Assembly (NCBI GenBank): GCA_949316235.1
Contig: OX438751.1
Span: 1,284,413-1,348,412 of the forward strand
From: Oegoconia quadripuncta
Lineage: Eukaryota; Arthropoda; Insecta; Lepidoptera; Autostichidae
DNA: 64,000 nt
Direction of reading: 5' to 3'
Under the pieces are notes generated by a model that saw nothing but the letters and a program-made list of their open reading frames with translations, was not told where the DNA came from and ran no database searches. The position numbers and the translations under genes are program-made. Positions 39,663 through 49,934 of the stretch are shown here, piece after piece (positions within the stretch are counted from its first letter, which is position 1; every line of letters begins with the position of its first letter).

Positions 39663-40139
39663 CTTTTTTTATGCACTACGGGTTTGTACTTGACCTCAAT
39701 CACACCTGATGTTAAGTGAAGCAGATGAGGTCGCAAGTGGAAGCGTACTGACCCGGAAACCCCAACACATTTGGGGGACTGGCTATCTCATCTTTGACAA
39801 TCGGAACACAACAATAAAATAAATAAATAAATATTTCGGACACTTACACCAATCATCTAGTCCCAAACTAAGCAAAGCTTGTGCTATGGATACTAGATAA
39901 CGGATAAACATACATAAATATTTATATAAACATCCAAGACTCTGGAATAAATGTTCGTGTTCATCACACAAACATTTACCCCTCGCGGGATTCGAACCCG
40001 CAACCGTTGGTTTCGCTGATAGGGTCACCATCCACTACACCAATCGGTCGTCTATTAACATCGCTGCTTGGCGGCACATTTAGATAAGACGGTGCTAGCT
40101 AGCCAGGCGGACATTTAAATTGCCCTGCCACCAACCGAG
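39663..40139 (-). mobile_element. Family-B SINE inserted in family A and itself interrupted
   Basis: 'tttttatgcactacgggtttgtacttgacc' through 'ggaacacaacaa' (39665-39814) continues after the inner SINE with 'ctattaacatcgctgcttggcggc' to 'cctgccaccaacc' (40052-40137). The tRNA-like head is absent. Confidence 0.85.
39815..40050 (-). mobile_element. Family-C SINE, innermost insertion
   Basis: Full minus-strand family-C copy with (AAAT)n-type tail at 39815-39832 and head ending 'aatcggtcg' at 40050. It interrupts the family-B sequence between 'cacaacaa' and 'ctattaac', so it is the youngest of the three layers. Confidence 0.85.
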
Positions 40140-40290
40140 TTATGGATGTTTTCATTTATAATGAGTATTTATTTACAAAAAAAAATGTATTTATGTAGTA
40201 TATCAACCATCTGGTATCCACAACACAAGCCTATAGTTGCTTACTGTGGAACTAGATGGCGCTGTGTATAGTTTCTAAGGATATTTATTT

Positions 40291-40569
40291 ATAGCAATCC
40301 TTGCAACTATTTCTCTTCACATCAGTATGAAGCTGTCTCGACAATGCATTTCGTGGCAAGCTTACAATTTGCTAGGGCAGGCACTGCCTTTCTGTCTGTA
40401 CGGAGGGCACGCCACTGGTGTTCAATCTATTTAGGTTGGTAGAAATGCTCTTAATAGAAGCATGGCGAGCAGACGATATGTTTGAATCAAATGTAATTAT
40501 AAAAGGTTTAAGAGGGCTTGTTCGGTACACTGGCGCGCTCATTGGATAAATTAAGATTCTTTTTAAATG
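40291..40569. other. Intronic DNA, nothing assigned
   Basis: No gene or recognised repeat. Confidence 0.3.
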
Positions 40570-40895
40570 TAACTAATATTATAAATGCGAACGTTTTGAT
40601 ATTTGTTGGGGAAACGGATGAAAGGATTTCTATGAAATTTAGGATTCTACCTGTTTTTCTACCTACAAATGTCCCATAGTTATGGGTTGTCTGGAAGAGA
40701 TCGCTTTTAGTGATAAGACCGCCTAATTGTGCTCTATTGTTATCATCAAAAATTATTGTAAATTATTTGGCGCAATAAAGAGTATTTGTATTGTATTGTA
40801 TTTAGTACATAGATAGAACACACCGTGGAAAAATGGGTAGTTCCCGCGGAATTTATTCCATGCAGGCGAAGCCGCGGGGGAAAACTAGTGCAGAA
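40570..40895 (+). mobile_element. RTE/SINE-type tail split by a family-T tail
   Basis: The outer repeat ('aatattataaatgcgaacgtttt...gaaacggatgaaaggatttctatgaaattt' and 'gtagttcccgcggaatttattccatgcaggcgaagccgcggg') is interrupted at about 40652-40802 by a plus-strand family-T 3' end (ACCTACAAATGTCCCATAGT ... 'gcgcaataaagagtatttg' plus (TATTG)n). Confidence 0.65.
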
Positions 40896-41360
40896 TAAAT
40901 AAAAAAAATTACCTGACCTGCAAGCTAAAACCTAAATAATTATTATAAATAATATTTATTAATTCACAAATCGCTTTCAAAGTCGGCATTCCCCCATACA
41001 TTTTTTACAATGAATCTTTTTTTTTTAAGCATCCACCCGATTACAACAAAGTTGATAAAGGAGTAGTTAAACTAAAAACTCGCAGTTGCCTGCAATAAAA
41101 TACCCCTTTAAAATTTAAACTTTTATGAGCGCCCCGCCTGCTCCGACTTCGCAATAACTACTACTAGAGTTTCATAAATGTTGAAAACTAGTGAGACTAG
41201 TATAGTTTTAGCTGAAATTGTACAATGGACGGGCGATAAATCTGAAACTTAAATGGAAAATAGCTGCCGTGGACACGCCTTGTATCCGCAGGGTAATTGC
41301 ATTTACACACAGAACTAAATTCTGATACAATGTGAAGTCTAAAACGTATAATAAGTATAT
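40896..41360. other. Intronic DNA, nothing assigned
   Basis: No feature recognised. Confidence 0.3.
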
Positions 41361-41860
41361 AAAGTCTCACAAAATTAACCCGACAAACGTTGCAGAGTGT
41401 ATAGGATGTACCTATTACGAAAAAAATAAAACAATAAAGTTAACAGATTTTATTCAAAAAATAAAATTTAGAAATGTAAATTTTGTGAGTTGGACATTAA
41501 TGGCCGCGCGCTCCAAGTACTTTGCCACAACACACAAACACGTGCCGCGGTATCTTTGAAGACGCCGAAAGGCGCTTGCCCCGGCGCCGCCGAGACGCGC
41601 TGTGATTGGTTGCGCCCTGTGCCCCGCCACCCGCCACCCCCTTTGGCGTCTTCCATATCAATGGAGCGTTGCCTGATTTTTCTCATTGATAAAACAAGGT
41701 ACACTCGAAATGAAGTAAGTCTGTGTGTATTTCCATTAGCACTTACATTTAATTTTTTTACTCGGAAACATAATTTTTAAGGCTTTATTTAATGAATATA
41801 TTATTTTATTGACATGTACGTGCAATTGCCAAAGTTTGTCGGGTTAATTTTGTTAGACCT
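41361..41860. mobile_element. 500-bp nonautonomous DNA transposon with 32-bp inverted ends
   Basis: The left end AAGTCTCACAAAATTAACCC (41361-41380, continuing GACAAACGTTG) matches the reverse complement of 41829-41860 (AGGTCTAACAAAATTAACCC, GACAAACTTTG). TATA flanks both sides, consistent with a TA or TATA duplication. The interior has a markedly GC-rich core (41502-41645) unlike its surroundings. Its start ('ggccgcgcgctccaagtactttgc') is also present at 29853-29885. An open frame across the core has no recognised motif. Confidence 0.6.
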
Positions 41861-42196
41861 TATATCATAACTAAACACTTTCGACCGCGTATTTCGAGTT
41901 TTGCAGGCGCCATGTTGGATTTTTTTACTATTACTGTAGCCTATGATACTCTGGGTATCGAGACGAATGGAACGACATCTTGCACTTCAAAATCAGTTAG
42001 TAGGTACAAGAGGTAACTTATAGGTAAATCTACTTGCATGACTGCAGACAACCACACACAAACACACACCCAGGTACACAAACACACACACAGGCACTTC
42101 ATTCGTACAGTTCATCAGGCCCGTAAGCATCCCACTGCAGGGATATAGGCCTTCTTACTAGGAAACCTCAACGCTGTTATGTAATAAGTATAAGAT
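41861..42196. other. Intronic DNA with CA-rich simple sequence
   Basis: A CA-rich tract lies near 42050-42095. No gene. Confidence 0.35.
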
Positions 42197-42475
42197 AATA
42201 ATAATAAATAAATATCCTTAGACACATAGACAGCGCCATCTAGTTCCACAGTAAGCAACTATAGGCTTGTGTTGTGGATACCAGATGGTTGATATACTAC
42301 ATAAATATATTTTTTTGTAAATAAATACTTATTATAAATGAAAACATCCATAACTCGGCTACACATGTCCGTATTACGTTCGTCCATATACAAACATATG
42401 CCCCTAGCGGGATTCGAACCCGCAACCTTTTGGTATAGTGGTCAGAGTTGCTAACCACTACACCAAACAGGTCGT
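42197..42475 (-). mobile_element. tRNA-headed SINE, family A, full-length
   Basis: Minus-strand copy with complete head (reverse complement of 'ggttcgaatcccgctaggggcat' near 42396-42425; A-box region near 42440-42470) and an (AATA)n tail at 42197-42214. It is very similar to 12350-12629. Confidence 0.85.
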
Positions 42476-42829
42476 CACATTTCTAAATTGTTTATGAATG
42501 TTTTTTTGTTATGTGAACTTAGGTGAGCTGTTGCAATATTTTTTTTTATAACTCTGAAAAACATTACCTCCCTTCCTGGGTCAGTTGGGTAAAAACGAAA
42601 AAACCATGAGTGAATTTAGCTGGCGTTTGTTCTAAAAACCGCGCAAAAAAAAATAACGCGCAACTATGGGGGATTTTAGTCAAAAGTTCACAAAAAGTTG
42701 CTTAGAATGACTATTTAAATTTATCAAAAGCTTCATCGAACTCCATATAACACTCGATCCAATTATAAATAACTATATGTTCGGAACAATCTACTCTATG
42801 AACAGATTAGGTATGAAAACAAACAACAA

Positions 42830-43606
42830 CTGCACTAGTGACAGGCGCGATAAACATTTGTCGAAATATAATAAATATTTTACGAAATATACTTACTAGA
42901 GGAAAGTAACCAAATATGGAATACCGTTTTGTTTTTTAGGCATAAATAAAACATATTAAAGAAATCACATAACTTTTATTCGTAATTATAAACAATCATA
43001 TATTTGCGCTCTAAATAGTAACAGTCTTGTTTTATATTTATTAATTATAAGTACTGTAAATTCTCAAAATCAAAATCACCATAAAGGTATCTATAATGGA
43101 ATAGGTACCCCAAATATGGATCACTATAGAAACTATCAAAAATCAACCTTCTATGAATATATCTATGAACGTTATTAGTCAAATAAAAAAAGGAAGTAGT
43201 TCTTCTTCCTAATGTAGTGGTTGCAGCTTCTTCTGCAGGCAGTTTCTTTTTCTGGCATAAGCGAAACCAAGTAGATCTCGGTATATCAAAATGATTTTTA
43301 TATAACCCATTTTTTTATATCTTAACCGTTTTTATAGCCTCTGCCTTATAATCTGTATTCCATTCTTTTCGTTTTGCTTTTGTTTTGATAGCCGCCATTC
43401 TAATAAATATCAAAATCAAATATAAAAAATCAAAATACTTAGTTGGATGGGATAGTCCATATTTGGACCCCATGAACTGTCTTTATTTACACGAAATGCG
43501 GGTATTCTAAATTAGGGATACTATTCCATATTTGGTTACTTTCCTCTACTATCTCAATCTCACCCCTAAGCCGCGCGCGACAAACGATGTTATGTTACGG
43601 GGCTGT
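42830..43606 (+). mobile_element. M1 MITE, copy C, split by a pogo-like element
   Basis: 'gtgacaggcgcgataaacatttgtcg' (42838-42863) and 'acgaaatatactta' (42882-42895) correspond to the left half of M1. 'ctatctcaatctcaccccta' (43549-43568) and 'gacaaacgatgttatgttacggggctgt' (43579-43606) correspond to the right half. The two halves join as in copy B if 42899-43546 and one TA are removed. Confidence 0.7.
42899..43546 (-). mobile_element. pogo/Tigger-like DNA transposon relic (648 bp)
   Basis: Inverted ends GAGGAAAGTAACCAAATATG at both termini, with TA at 42897-42898 and 43547-43548. On the minus strand from ATG at 43398, the interior encodes KEWNTDYKAEAIKTVK, a stop, then KNGLYKNHFDIPRSTWFRLC and a LGRR motif. 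This is the N-terminal CENP-B/psq-type helix-turn-helix of pogo-family transposases (consensus ending P-R-S-T-L-x-R ... LGRK). The catalytic domain is absent. Internal deletion derivative. Confidence 0.7.
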
Positions 43607-44743
43607 GGCAGCACACAAATACCACATATTCTAATAAATTCATTCACGAACAAAGGGCAAAGTTGAGTTGTGGCCACCTGTACGGAGCCCACAACTATCC
43701 CCAACTATATACCAGGACAACCGGAATGTTTGACAAATGTTGCAAACTTTCCCCACTGTGACAAGTCCACTCATAGTTGCCGTGATGAGAGAACTTCCGA
43801 ACGCAACCGCTAGTGCTGAATAGTTGCAACTTGTATGTGTTTTTGTTGACCTGCAGAGTTACTACGTGTATAAATTGCGGATAAAATGGCGCGTGTCTTG
43901 TATCTCTGTCCCTTATTAACCTGCCAAATTGTAAAGAGATGTAAATAAATAGCGCGCATCGTTAATTTGAGCAGGTTTTACGGAGTAGGTATGTCCCCGC
44001 ATTCTTGCGTCATTTGGGGGCTCTTAAAACCAACATTGTAGTGATATGGAGATTTTATTCAAGTAAACATCATGTACCTTTTTTGTCTATTTCTCGATAA
44101 ATGAAACTCTCTTTTTGAAATGTATTTGAAAACTTCGTAATTCAGTATCGGAGTCCGTGTTGGCGTACGAAAGTTGATTGACGGATATTGGAATGCACAG
44201 GTTTTTTTAAAATATTTCCAACTGCGCTACTGACGTAGGGTGCAATAGCCTTAAAATTCCTATCAACACAGATCCCCAAAAAATTGAAATACGACAACAT
44301 CTAGTTTGCATCACAAACCCCTATCGCATTTTAATTCCGAACGCCTGCCGTAATCTGCAGCTCGGAAATTTATCCGATGGAATTTTTAATATCAACTCCG
44401 TTCCAATCTTTATTAAACTCAGCATAAAGGAGTCAAATAAGAGCTATGAGAGTCCACTGCAACGCCTTTGAATTGTGCAAGGCTGTAACACCACCCCTCT
44501 CCCCTCACGAACCGCGGTCTCGAGTCCGACGCGGTATAGGGTTGCCATTTATCCCGGAAAATTAAACTAATTTATGTTTGTTTGTTCAAAATAATGTGGA
44601 AACGTTACGCGTCTGTTTTATAATGAATCTCTTGATTTTAACGATGTTGCTTTCACGATTTATGTGGATATATGGGTAGTTTTAAATAAAGGATGACCGT
44701 AAGAGTGTGGTTCTCGATAAAGAAAAATGGTATCTGATATCTA
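43607..44743. other. Intronic DNA, nothing assigned
   Basis: No gene or recognised repeat in about 1.1 kb. Composition is less AT-rich around 43600-43830. Confidence 0.35.
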
Positions 44744-44913
44744 TAAGTGAATGTTCTAAATGGCGACTGAGGAATATTTTGAGTATAGCAATTATGGGCA
44801 GCTGGGATTGCCAATCCCTCTGCTCAACATGACTATTATATAGTGGTCTATATGATATAATAGAATTGCTATACTCAAGATATTCCTCAGTCGCCATTTG
44901 GAACATTCACTTA
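44744..44913. repeat. Long near-perfect hairpin (50-bp arms, 70-nt loop)
   Basis: Arm 44744-44793 (begins TAAGTGAATGTTCTAAATGG) matches the reverse complement of 44864-44913 at 48 of 50 positions. Read in plus-strand RNA, both differences are U opposite G and would still pair as wobble. The loop holds a smaller TA-rich palindrome. It could be a fold-back transposon remnant, an inverted duplication, or a source of hairpin RNA. No target duplication is obvious. Confidence 0.75.
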
Positions 44914-45934
44914 AACATACAACAAACAAACAATTTGGTAATTGTTCTATGAAATGTGTACTACCCTGTGTACAGTCAGCTGCAGAGAAATATGACCCCC
45001 TATTCACATATAAGTACGGGGGCCTGGCTTCTGTGCAGCAGCTGAAAAGAAAACTTAAATCGATTTACACGGTAGTGCGCTGGCCAAGTTCCCAAAAAAA
45101 AACCACTGGCCGTTCTTATGCTGTGCACTATTTACACGATTCATTTTGAACCACTTTTCACCCCTTCGGTAACAATTTCACATACATATGTACTATTTTA
45201 TTCAAATAGTGATATGCTAATCATTACACAATATTCGAATTTTAAAAAGAGTAACTTTAATAGATCTTGAGATATGGTCCCTAAAAAAAGCAGATTTGGC
45301 ACTCACTGACTGACACACGCACTCACTCACTCACTGATATATTATCAAAACCTTTAGACTTCCAGTAGACCTAAAGACCTGAAGTAGCTTATTTCAATTC
45401 TTTTGTTGATTTAAATGACAGATGAATGAGAAGTTGGTCGATTTTTTACATTAACCTTTTTCAGGGTAGTTTTAGAAAATTATAGCCATCTACATTACAT
45501 AGATAGAACATGTTTGTGGGGTCACATAAAGTGGTATAACAGCAGGAAGTTAATGATCACGTAGGTACATACAACTCGTTTTACATTTCGTGCTCAGATG
45601 ACATATAAAAGTTTATGACTAGTAAATTTACAGCTAGTGAATAAACGATAGTAGATACCTGAATACTCAAGGAGTGGGAATTTGAATATAAAACCATCTT
45701 TATTACGCGTCAACCTCATCTTGCTCGTTGGTCTGCGAGGGTTGTGGTGACAATCCTTTGACACTTTTTACTCGGATGCCAGGCTTATGTTTTCCTATGT
45801 ATACGGGATTCATCATTCCCTCCTAGCACCCAACCGGCTGAATAGATTTTAATTAATGGGGTATAGTCAGATTCATCGTGACACTCCAAGTGTCAGAAGA
45901 TAGACGCCCTCCGGGAATAGGCCTCCCTTGTGGA
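44914..45934. other. Intronic DNA; unassigned ORF
   Basis: An 83-codon frame 44898-45149 begins in the hairpin arm and contains CSMKCVLPCVQSAAEKYDPL. It has a protein-like composition but no family I know. Short (CTCA)n sequence lies at 45305-45340. Confidence 0.35.
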
Positions 45935-46150
45935 GCCGCCTATGCGTTCCCAGGTCCTCTCTACTGCCGAAGAAGGTCGCCGCGGGGTTTTAGTGGGCAT
46001 CCCTTCTGCCAGGGAGGGGAGTCCCACATAACCGTCTCGCCGTCCCCCAGGCGTCCCCTCTCTCTTCAATTTAAGATATATGCTCTTGTCGGTGAAGGCC
46101 TTTCCAAACTTCTCTACATTCCGCCTATTCTTTGACTTCTATATACGACA
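45935..46150 (+). repeat. GC-rich dispersed repeat (family G) plus adjoining repeat
   Basis: 45935-46055 is the inverted counterpart of 34468-34590 ('ccgcggggttttagtgggcatccc', 'gggaggggagtcccacata'). 46080-46145 ('gctcttgtcggtgaaggcctttccaaacttctct') recurs at 55935-56000. Noncoding. Confidence 0.55.
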
Positions 46151-46599
46151 CGGTATGTTCTTCCAGACCTTCATCTCTTCCTCTTCCCCTCGACTTTCCT
46201 TCAATGATGTTCTTGATAAAGTCGTCGTGTCGTATCAGATCACCCAACATCTTTCCCCTTCTAAGATAGGTTATGTCATTAAAAACTAACTATGGCGGTC
46301 GTAGGTAAGAGTCACAGTTTGCCAACACATGAAATTACTCATGGAGTACAATATGGTTATCCTGAGAGGTCTCATCATGAGGATTCCGTAAATATTACAA
46401 ATGAGACATAATAAGCGGTGGACAGGCTAGCTCCTAAATCATGTATAGACTATGTATATTTACCTACTAAAATATAGTATTTCAAACTAATAAAAGACTA
46501 ATTAGTATGGCAGAAAATTTCTTTTTGTATTATAAATATGAAATAATTTTTAACGAATATATTTATTTGATGTGTATATTAATATAGGTATTTATACCC
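46151..46599. other. Intronic DNA, nothing assigned
   Basis: No feature recognised. Confidence 0.3.
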
Positions 46600-46735
46600 T
46601 AAAGAGAGAGATAAGACAGCCATTTCAAGCCAGCCAAATAAGACGGAGTTTCCGGATCAGGTCGATTCCACCTTCGGCCTCACTTTCACTTAACATCAAG
46701 TGTGATTCAGGTCAACGGTAACCTTTAATGAAAAT
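46600..46735 (+). mobile_element. tRNA-headed SINE, family B, decayed 3' fragment
   Basis: 'gagataagacagcca', 'gagtttccggatcagg', 'ttccaccttcggcctcactttcacttaacatcaagtgtgattcaggtcaa' (46610-46715) are the family-B 3' half with many substitutions, so probably among the oldest copies. Confidence 0.55.
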
Positions 46736-47109
46736 ACCATAACTGTGTGTGTAACTGTAATGCGCATAAAGTTTATCTATCTATGTTCAGTTATTTCTGC
46801 CGAGCATTTAAGAGCGTTTATCCCACATCATATGCCAAACAAACGTTAGAGTTCAAATTTTCCGAAACGAATAAACCTAATGAAACTTTATACATATAAG
46901 CTGGATACATACATCTAAATAGTAACAAAATAAATATTTTGAAATTATCGTATTTAAAAGAATACACTGGTTTTTTCTGTCATTTGGAAAAATTAAAATC
47001 GTTCTAATTTCGTTTCAATGATCTTTTTCGGAAAAGTTCTCTGCTAACTTTTTAGATCTATATACGTACTGTATGCGTATAAAGTTTCATTAGAATAAGT
47101 TGTCTCTCC
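46736..47109. other. Intronic DNA, nothing assigned
   Basis: AT-rich; no feature recognised. Confidence 0.3.
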
Positions 47110-47225
47110 ACAGACACGTATTGTCTTGCCCCGCGTGTCCTGACAGCTGCACCTTTGACGACCTCCTTAACGCCACAGACAGTGCTGTCAGAGTGGCTAA
47201 GTTTTGGTCCAATAAAATTTGAAAC
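47110..47225 (+). pseudogene. Retrotransposon protein C-terminal relic
   Basis: One frame reads CPACPDSCTFDDLLNATDSA then VRVAKFWSNKI and TGA (47221-47223). A Cys-rich 'C-P-x-C ... C' tail ending in an FW-containing helix resembles the C-terminus of insect non-LTR reverse transcriptases. Only about 35 codons remain. The preceding CTCCACAG imitates a splice acceptor, but no donor or downstream exon supports a real exon. Confidence 0.4.
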
Positions 47226-48548
47226 TTGCCTCGACACGAAAAGAAGAAGAATAAGTTTATACGTTGCGTAAAATTTCGACTCGGAAGTATGTATGAAATA
47301 ACCTCTTAATTAAGAATCTACTTGACAAAAACGGTGGCAGCCCTACCCCACTCATATTTAGCGAGTAGCGAGAGAAGATCCTTCAAAATCCGAGGGTGGT
47401 CACGTCCCCGCGATCGCTCTCAAGGAAATATGACACGCAGTAATGCGGGCATCGCTCAGTAAGCCCCGCTCGATGGAGAAAATATGGCCCACGCCTGAGA
47501 GCTCAACCAGACACCCAGCGTATATATAACCGGCGATATTCTAGGGAGGAGGCTTGTTTGGTAATCGAACACTGTATACCGTTGTTGAGTCTAGTATGGA
47601 TACGCTTTTATATATATATAATTATAAAGGCCGTGATTTTTTGAACCAGTATAGAGTACCTGTTAGTGATAGAATCAAAATGTTTTTTCAAACAAATCGG
47701 AAGCTTGCTTTAGATATAGTATAAGTATTTAGTAATAAAATATAGACTATATATGATTAAAATTACCACTGTGAATTTCATTGCATTTCGGAAAATATAT
47801 TTAGAGCTCCTGTAACTATTTTCTTTATATGTATGAAAAATTTCACCAAGGGCAAATTATAAGAATAAGAATCGTCCCATTTAGCGACACACATATTATT
47901 TTTACATAAAGTGTGAAAATATATACAGTGATATTGGAACCGAGTGAGATAAAAGAAAAAAGTACACAAACCAGTTCAATGTGTTAGAATAGGTACTTCT
48001 ATCTCATAATGTAGTTTACAGTATACAATAAAAATAGCTAAGCAGTTTCTCTTATAGACTAAGTTCTTAAAAATTAATTTTCGGTGTCGCAAAGTGGTAT
48101 CAAAGAAGGTCTCCTTCTCAGCATAAGTTGCAGTCTAGAAGTTAGACTACAACGCTGGTTTTCAGTGGAGCCTAAGGTGAAAACACGGACGCTGATCGGA
48201 CGTTGACGCTAAGTTAAAAATCACGACTCAATAAACTATTTTTAGAAAGTATAAAGTAGCCATTGATAAATTTTTTTGAAAATTGTTTTAAGAGATCTTG
48301 GCATCTTGTACGACGCAATGAAGTTCACAGTGGTAACTTTAATTTAATATTGTGGGTTTTAAACCTAAACTATACCTAAAGCAAGCTACAGAATTGTTAG
48401 GAAACATTTTTATTTTAATACTGATAGGTTACTCTATTATTCTTATAAAAAAATCCGGAACTTTATATTATATTAAATTATAGTATTTTATATTATATTA
48501 TAGGATTATAGTAAATTAAACCACAAAAATTACTAATTTTAGGACTTT
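47226..48548. other. Intronic DNA, nothing assigned
   Basis: A GC-richer segment at 47330-47560 ('cacgtccccgcgatcgctctcaagg') may be a retrotransposon UTR, but I cannot match it within the window. The rest is AT-rich. Confidence 0.35.
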
Positions 48549-48728
48549 AACTTACCACCATCTTATTTAAATCTGCCGCCAAACAGCAATGTTAATAGCA
48601 TTGTTGTGTTCCAGTTGTCAGAGATAAGATAGCCAGTCCCCCAAATGTGTTGGGGTTTCCGGATCAGTACGCTTCCACTTTCGACCTTGTTTGTGGTCAA
48701 GTACGAAGCCGTCGTGCATAAAAAAAAG
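48549..48728 (+). mobile_element. tRNA-headed SINE, family B, 5'-truncated
   Basis: It begins at 'taccaccatcttatttaaatctgccgccaaac' and ends 'gtcgtgcataaaaaaaag', with a short deletion near 48690. The head is missing. Confidence 0.75.
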
Positions 48729-48789
48729 ACTACAGATACCTACCTAATGGAATGGCATAAATCAGAATAACACTGTAGGTACAATTGTC

Positions 48790-48960
48790 ACCAATTACAT
48801 ACATAACCTTTATCCCAATTGGGGTGGTCAGAAATATCCCAAACCAAAATTTAATGATTGAAACAACGTCCATCTTTCACCTTATGAAATAACCAGAAAT
48901 GCTCACGGGGTGAGCTCATCGCCGTTGAAACGTGCAAAATAAAAAAATTTTGTTGGAAAG
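48790..48960 (+). repeat. Dispersed repeat (family P)
   Basis: 'ttggggtggtcagaaatatcccaaac' and 'gattgaaacaacgtccatctttcaccttatg.aa' and 'catcgccgttgaaacgtgcaaaa' are shared in direct orientation with 57575-57725. Noncoding; class unknown. Confidence 0.6.
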
Positions 48961-49027
48961 TCACTTCTGTTTCTTCTGTCCAGCCGTTCTGAAGAAAAAA
49001 GGTTTTACCTGAAGTGTCTCTATAAGG

Positions 49028-49480
49028 ATTACGTTATGACCTTTATAAAACTATTGTTGTCTCTCTTCAATTTAAGAGCTATGTTTTTTTCTATCTACAA
49101 ACTTCCTATAACTGTGGGCTGTCTGGAAGAAATCGCTTTTAATGATAAGATCGCAGCCAGAATATTTAATCATTTGCCCATAGAAATTAAGAAATTGGTT
49201 TTAAAACTTTTTAAAATTCGACTAAGGTCCATGGTTAGTAAATAAGGAATTTTATAATTTGAATGAATACTTTAATAATTTTTGACTCTTTGTTTGACTT
49301 CGTAAATTTTGACATTTTAATTTAATTTTTGTAACCTTGACATTCAACTGATCTTGTGACATGTTTGTAATACTTTTATATTGTTAATTATTATATTTTA
49401 TACAATGAAATAAGTTGCACACCCTAAATGGGTAAACTGTATACATACCTACCAATTAATGTAACAACATCTTTGTAACA
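49028..49480 (+). pseudogene. CR1/Jockey-like LINE: last codons and 3' UTR
   Basis: The frame 49036-49245 contains 'GCLEEIAFNDKIAARIFNHL' then 'PIEIKKLVLKLFKIRL'. The second part matches the C-terminal 'F-N-x-L-P-x-x-I-K ... F-K-x-x-L' helix common in insect LINE reverse transcriptases. The first part is the translated family-T block, which links that tail family to this coding end. The 3' UTR that follows has 'cacaccctaaatgggtaaactgtatac' (49420-49446). 5'-truncated. Confidence 0.5.
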
Positions 49481-49832
49481 CAGTTATTTTATTTTATTTT
49501 ATTTGGGACAACAAACAGTAGTACAATATGTATATCTTAAATTAGCATTAAACTACAGAGTGGAGGTAATTGTACAACCAGCGACATTATCCACGAATTA
49601 CAAAAAAAATATTTCTAGTACAGAAGTAGTATAACAATTAAGCTATATAGAGTAGTGCAAACCATAACATAGGTTGTAGTGCGTAGTGCATTTTCGTTTA
49701 AACTATAATAACAATTAGAATTGCATGTCATGTATGAGAATACATACAGTAGCTATTTGAGTACAATGTTTTTGTTAGAGATATCTTAATTAAAACAACA
49801 ATATAGCATTACACAATAGTTGCAAGTAGTGG
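49481..49832. other. Intronic DNA left of the LINE
   Basis: A short (TTTTA)n run opens it. No gene recognised. Its right edge is the target-site duplication of the LINE. Confidence 0.35.
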
Positions 49833-49844
49833 TAGAAACATCTT
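49833..49844. repeat. Target-site duplication, 3' side of the LINE
   Basis: TAGAAACATCTT, identical to 55182-55193. Confidence 0.9.
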
Positions 49845-49934
49845 GTATTGTATTGTATGTGTATGTGGCTGTTGCAGGTCAACGGAGACCTGTATCACTG
49901 CGACCGTTGCCGATCTATTGTGATCGCCACTAAC

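Larger units (their letters stand above)
39566..40290 (+). mobile_element. Family-A SINE split by nested insertions
   Basis: The family-A head (GGTGTAGTGGTTAGCAACTC, GGTTCGAATC; 39573-39660) and body/tail (40139-40285, 'gagttatggatgttttcattt' to 'agatggcgctgtg') are separated by a minus-strand family-B SINE (39663-40139), itself split by a family-C SINE (39815-40050). About 20 bp of family A at the junction ('aatacggacatgtgtaccc') are missing, so the family-B insertion probably removed some target DNA. Confidence 0.85.

Noticed and set aside
44898..45149. 83-codon ORF starting in the hairpin arm
   Set aside because: No recognisable family, no splice or promoter support. Kept only as an unassigned open frame.
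47095..47225. Possible additional CUB-gene exon after CTCCACAG at 47108
   Set aside because: The sequence reads as a retrotransposon C-terminus ending in a stop codon. The phase-0 junction of the two CUB exons leaves no need for it.
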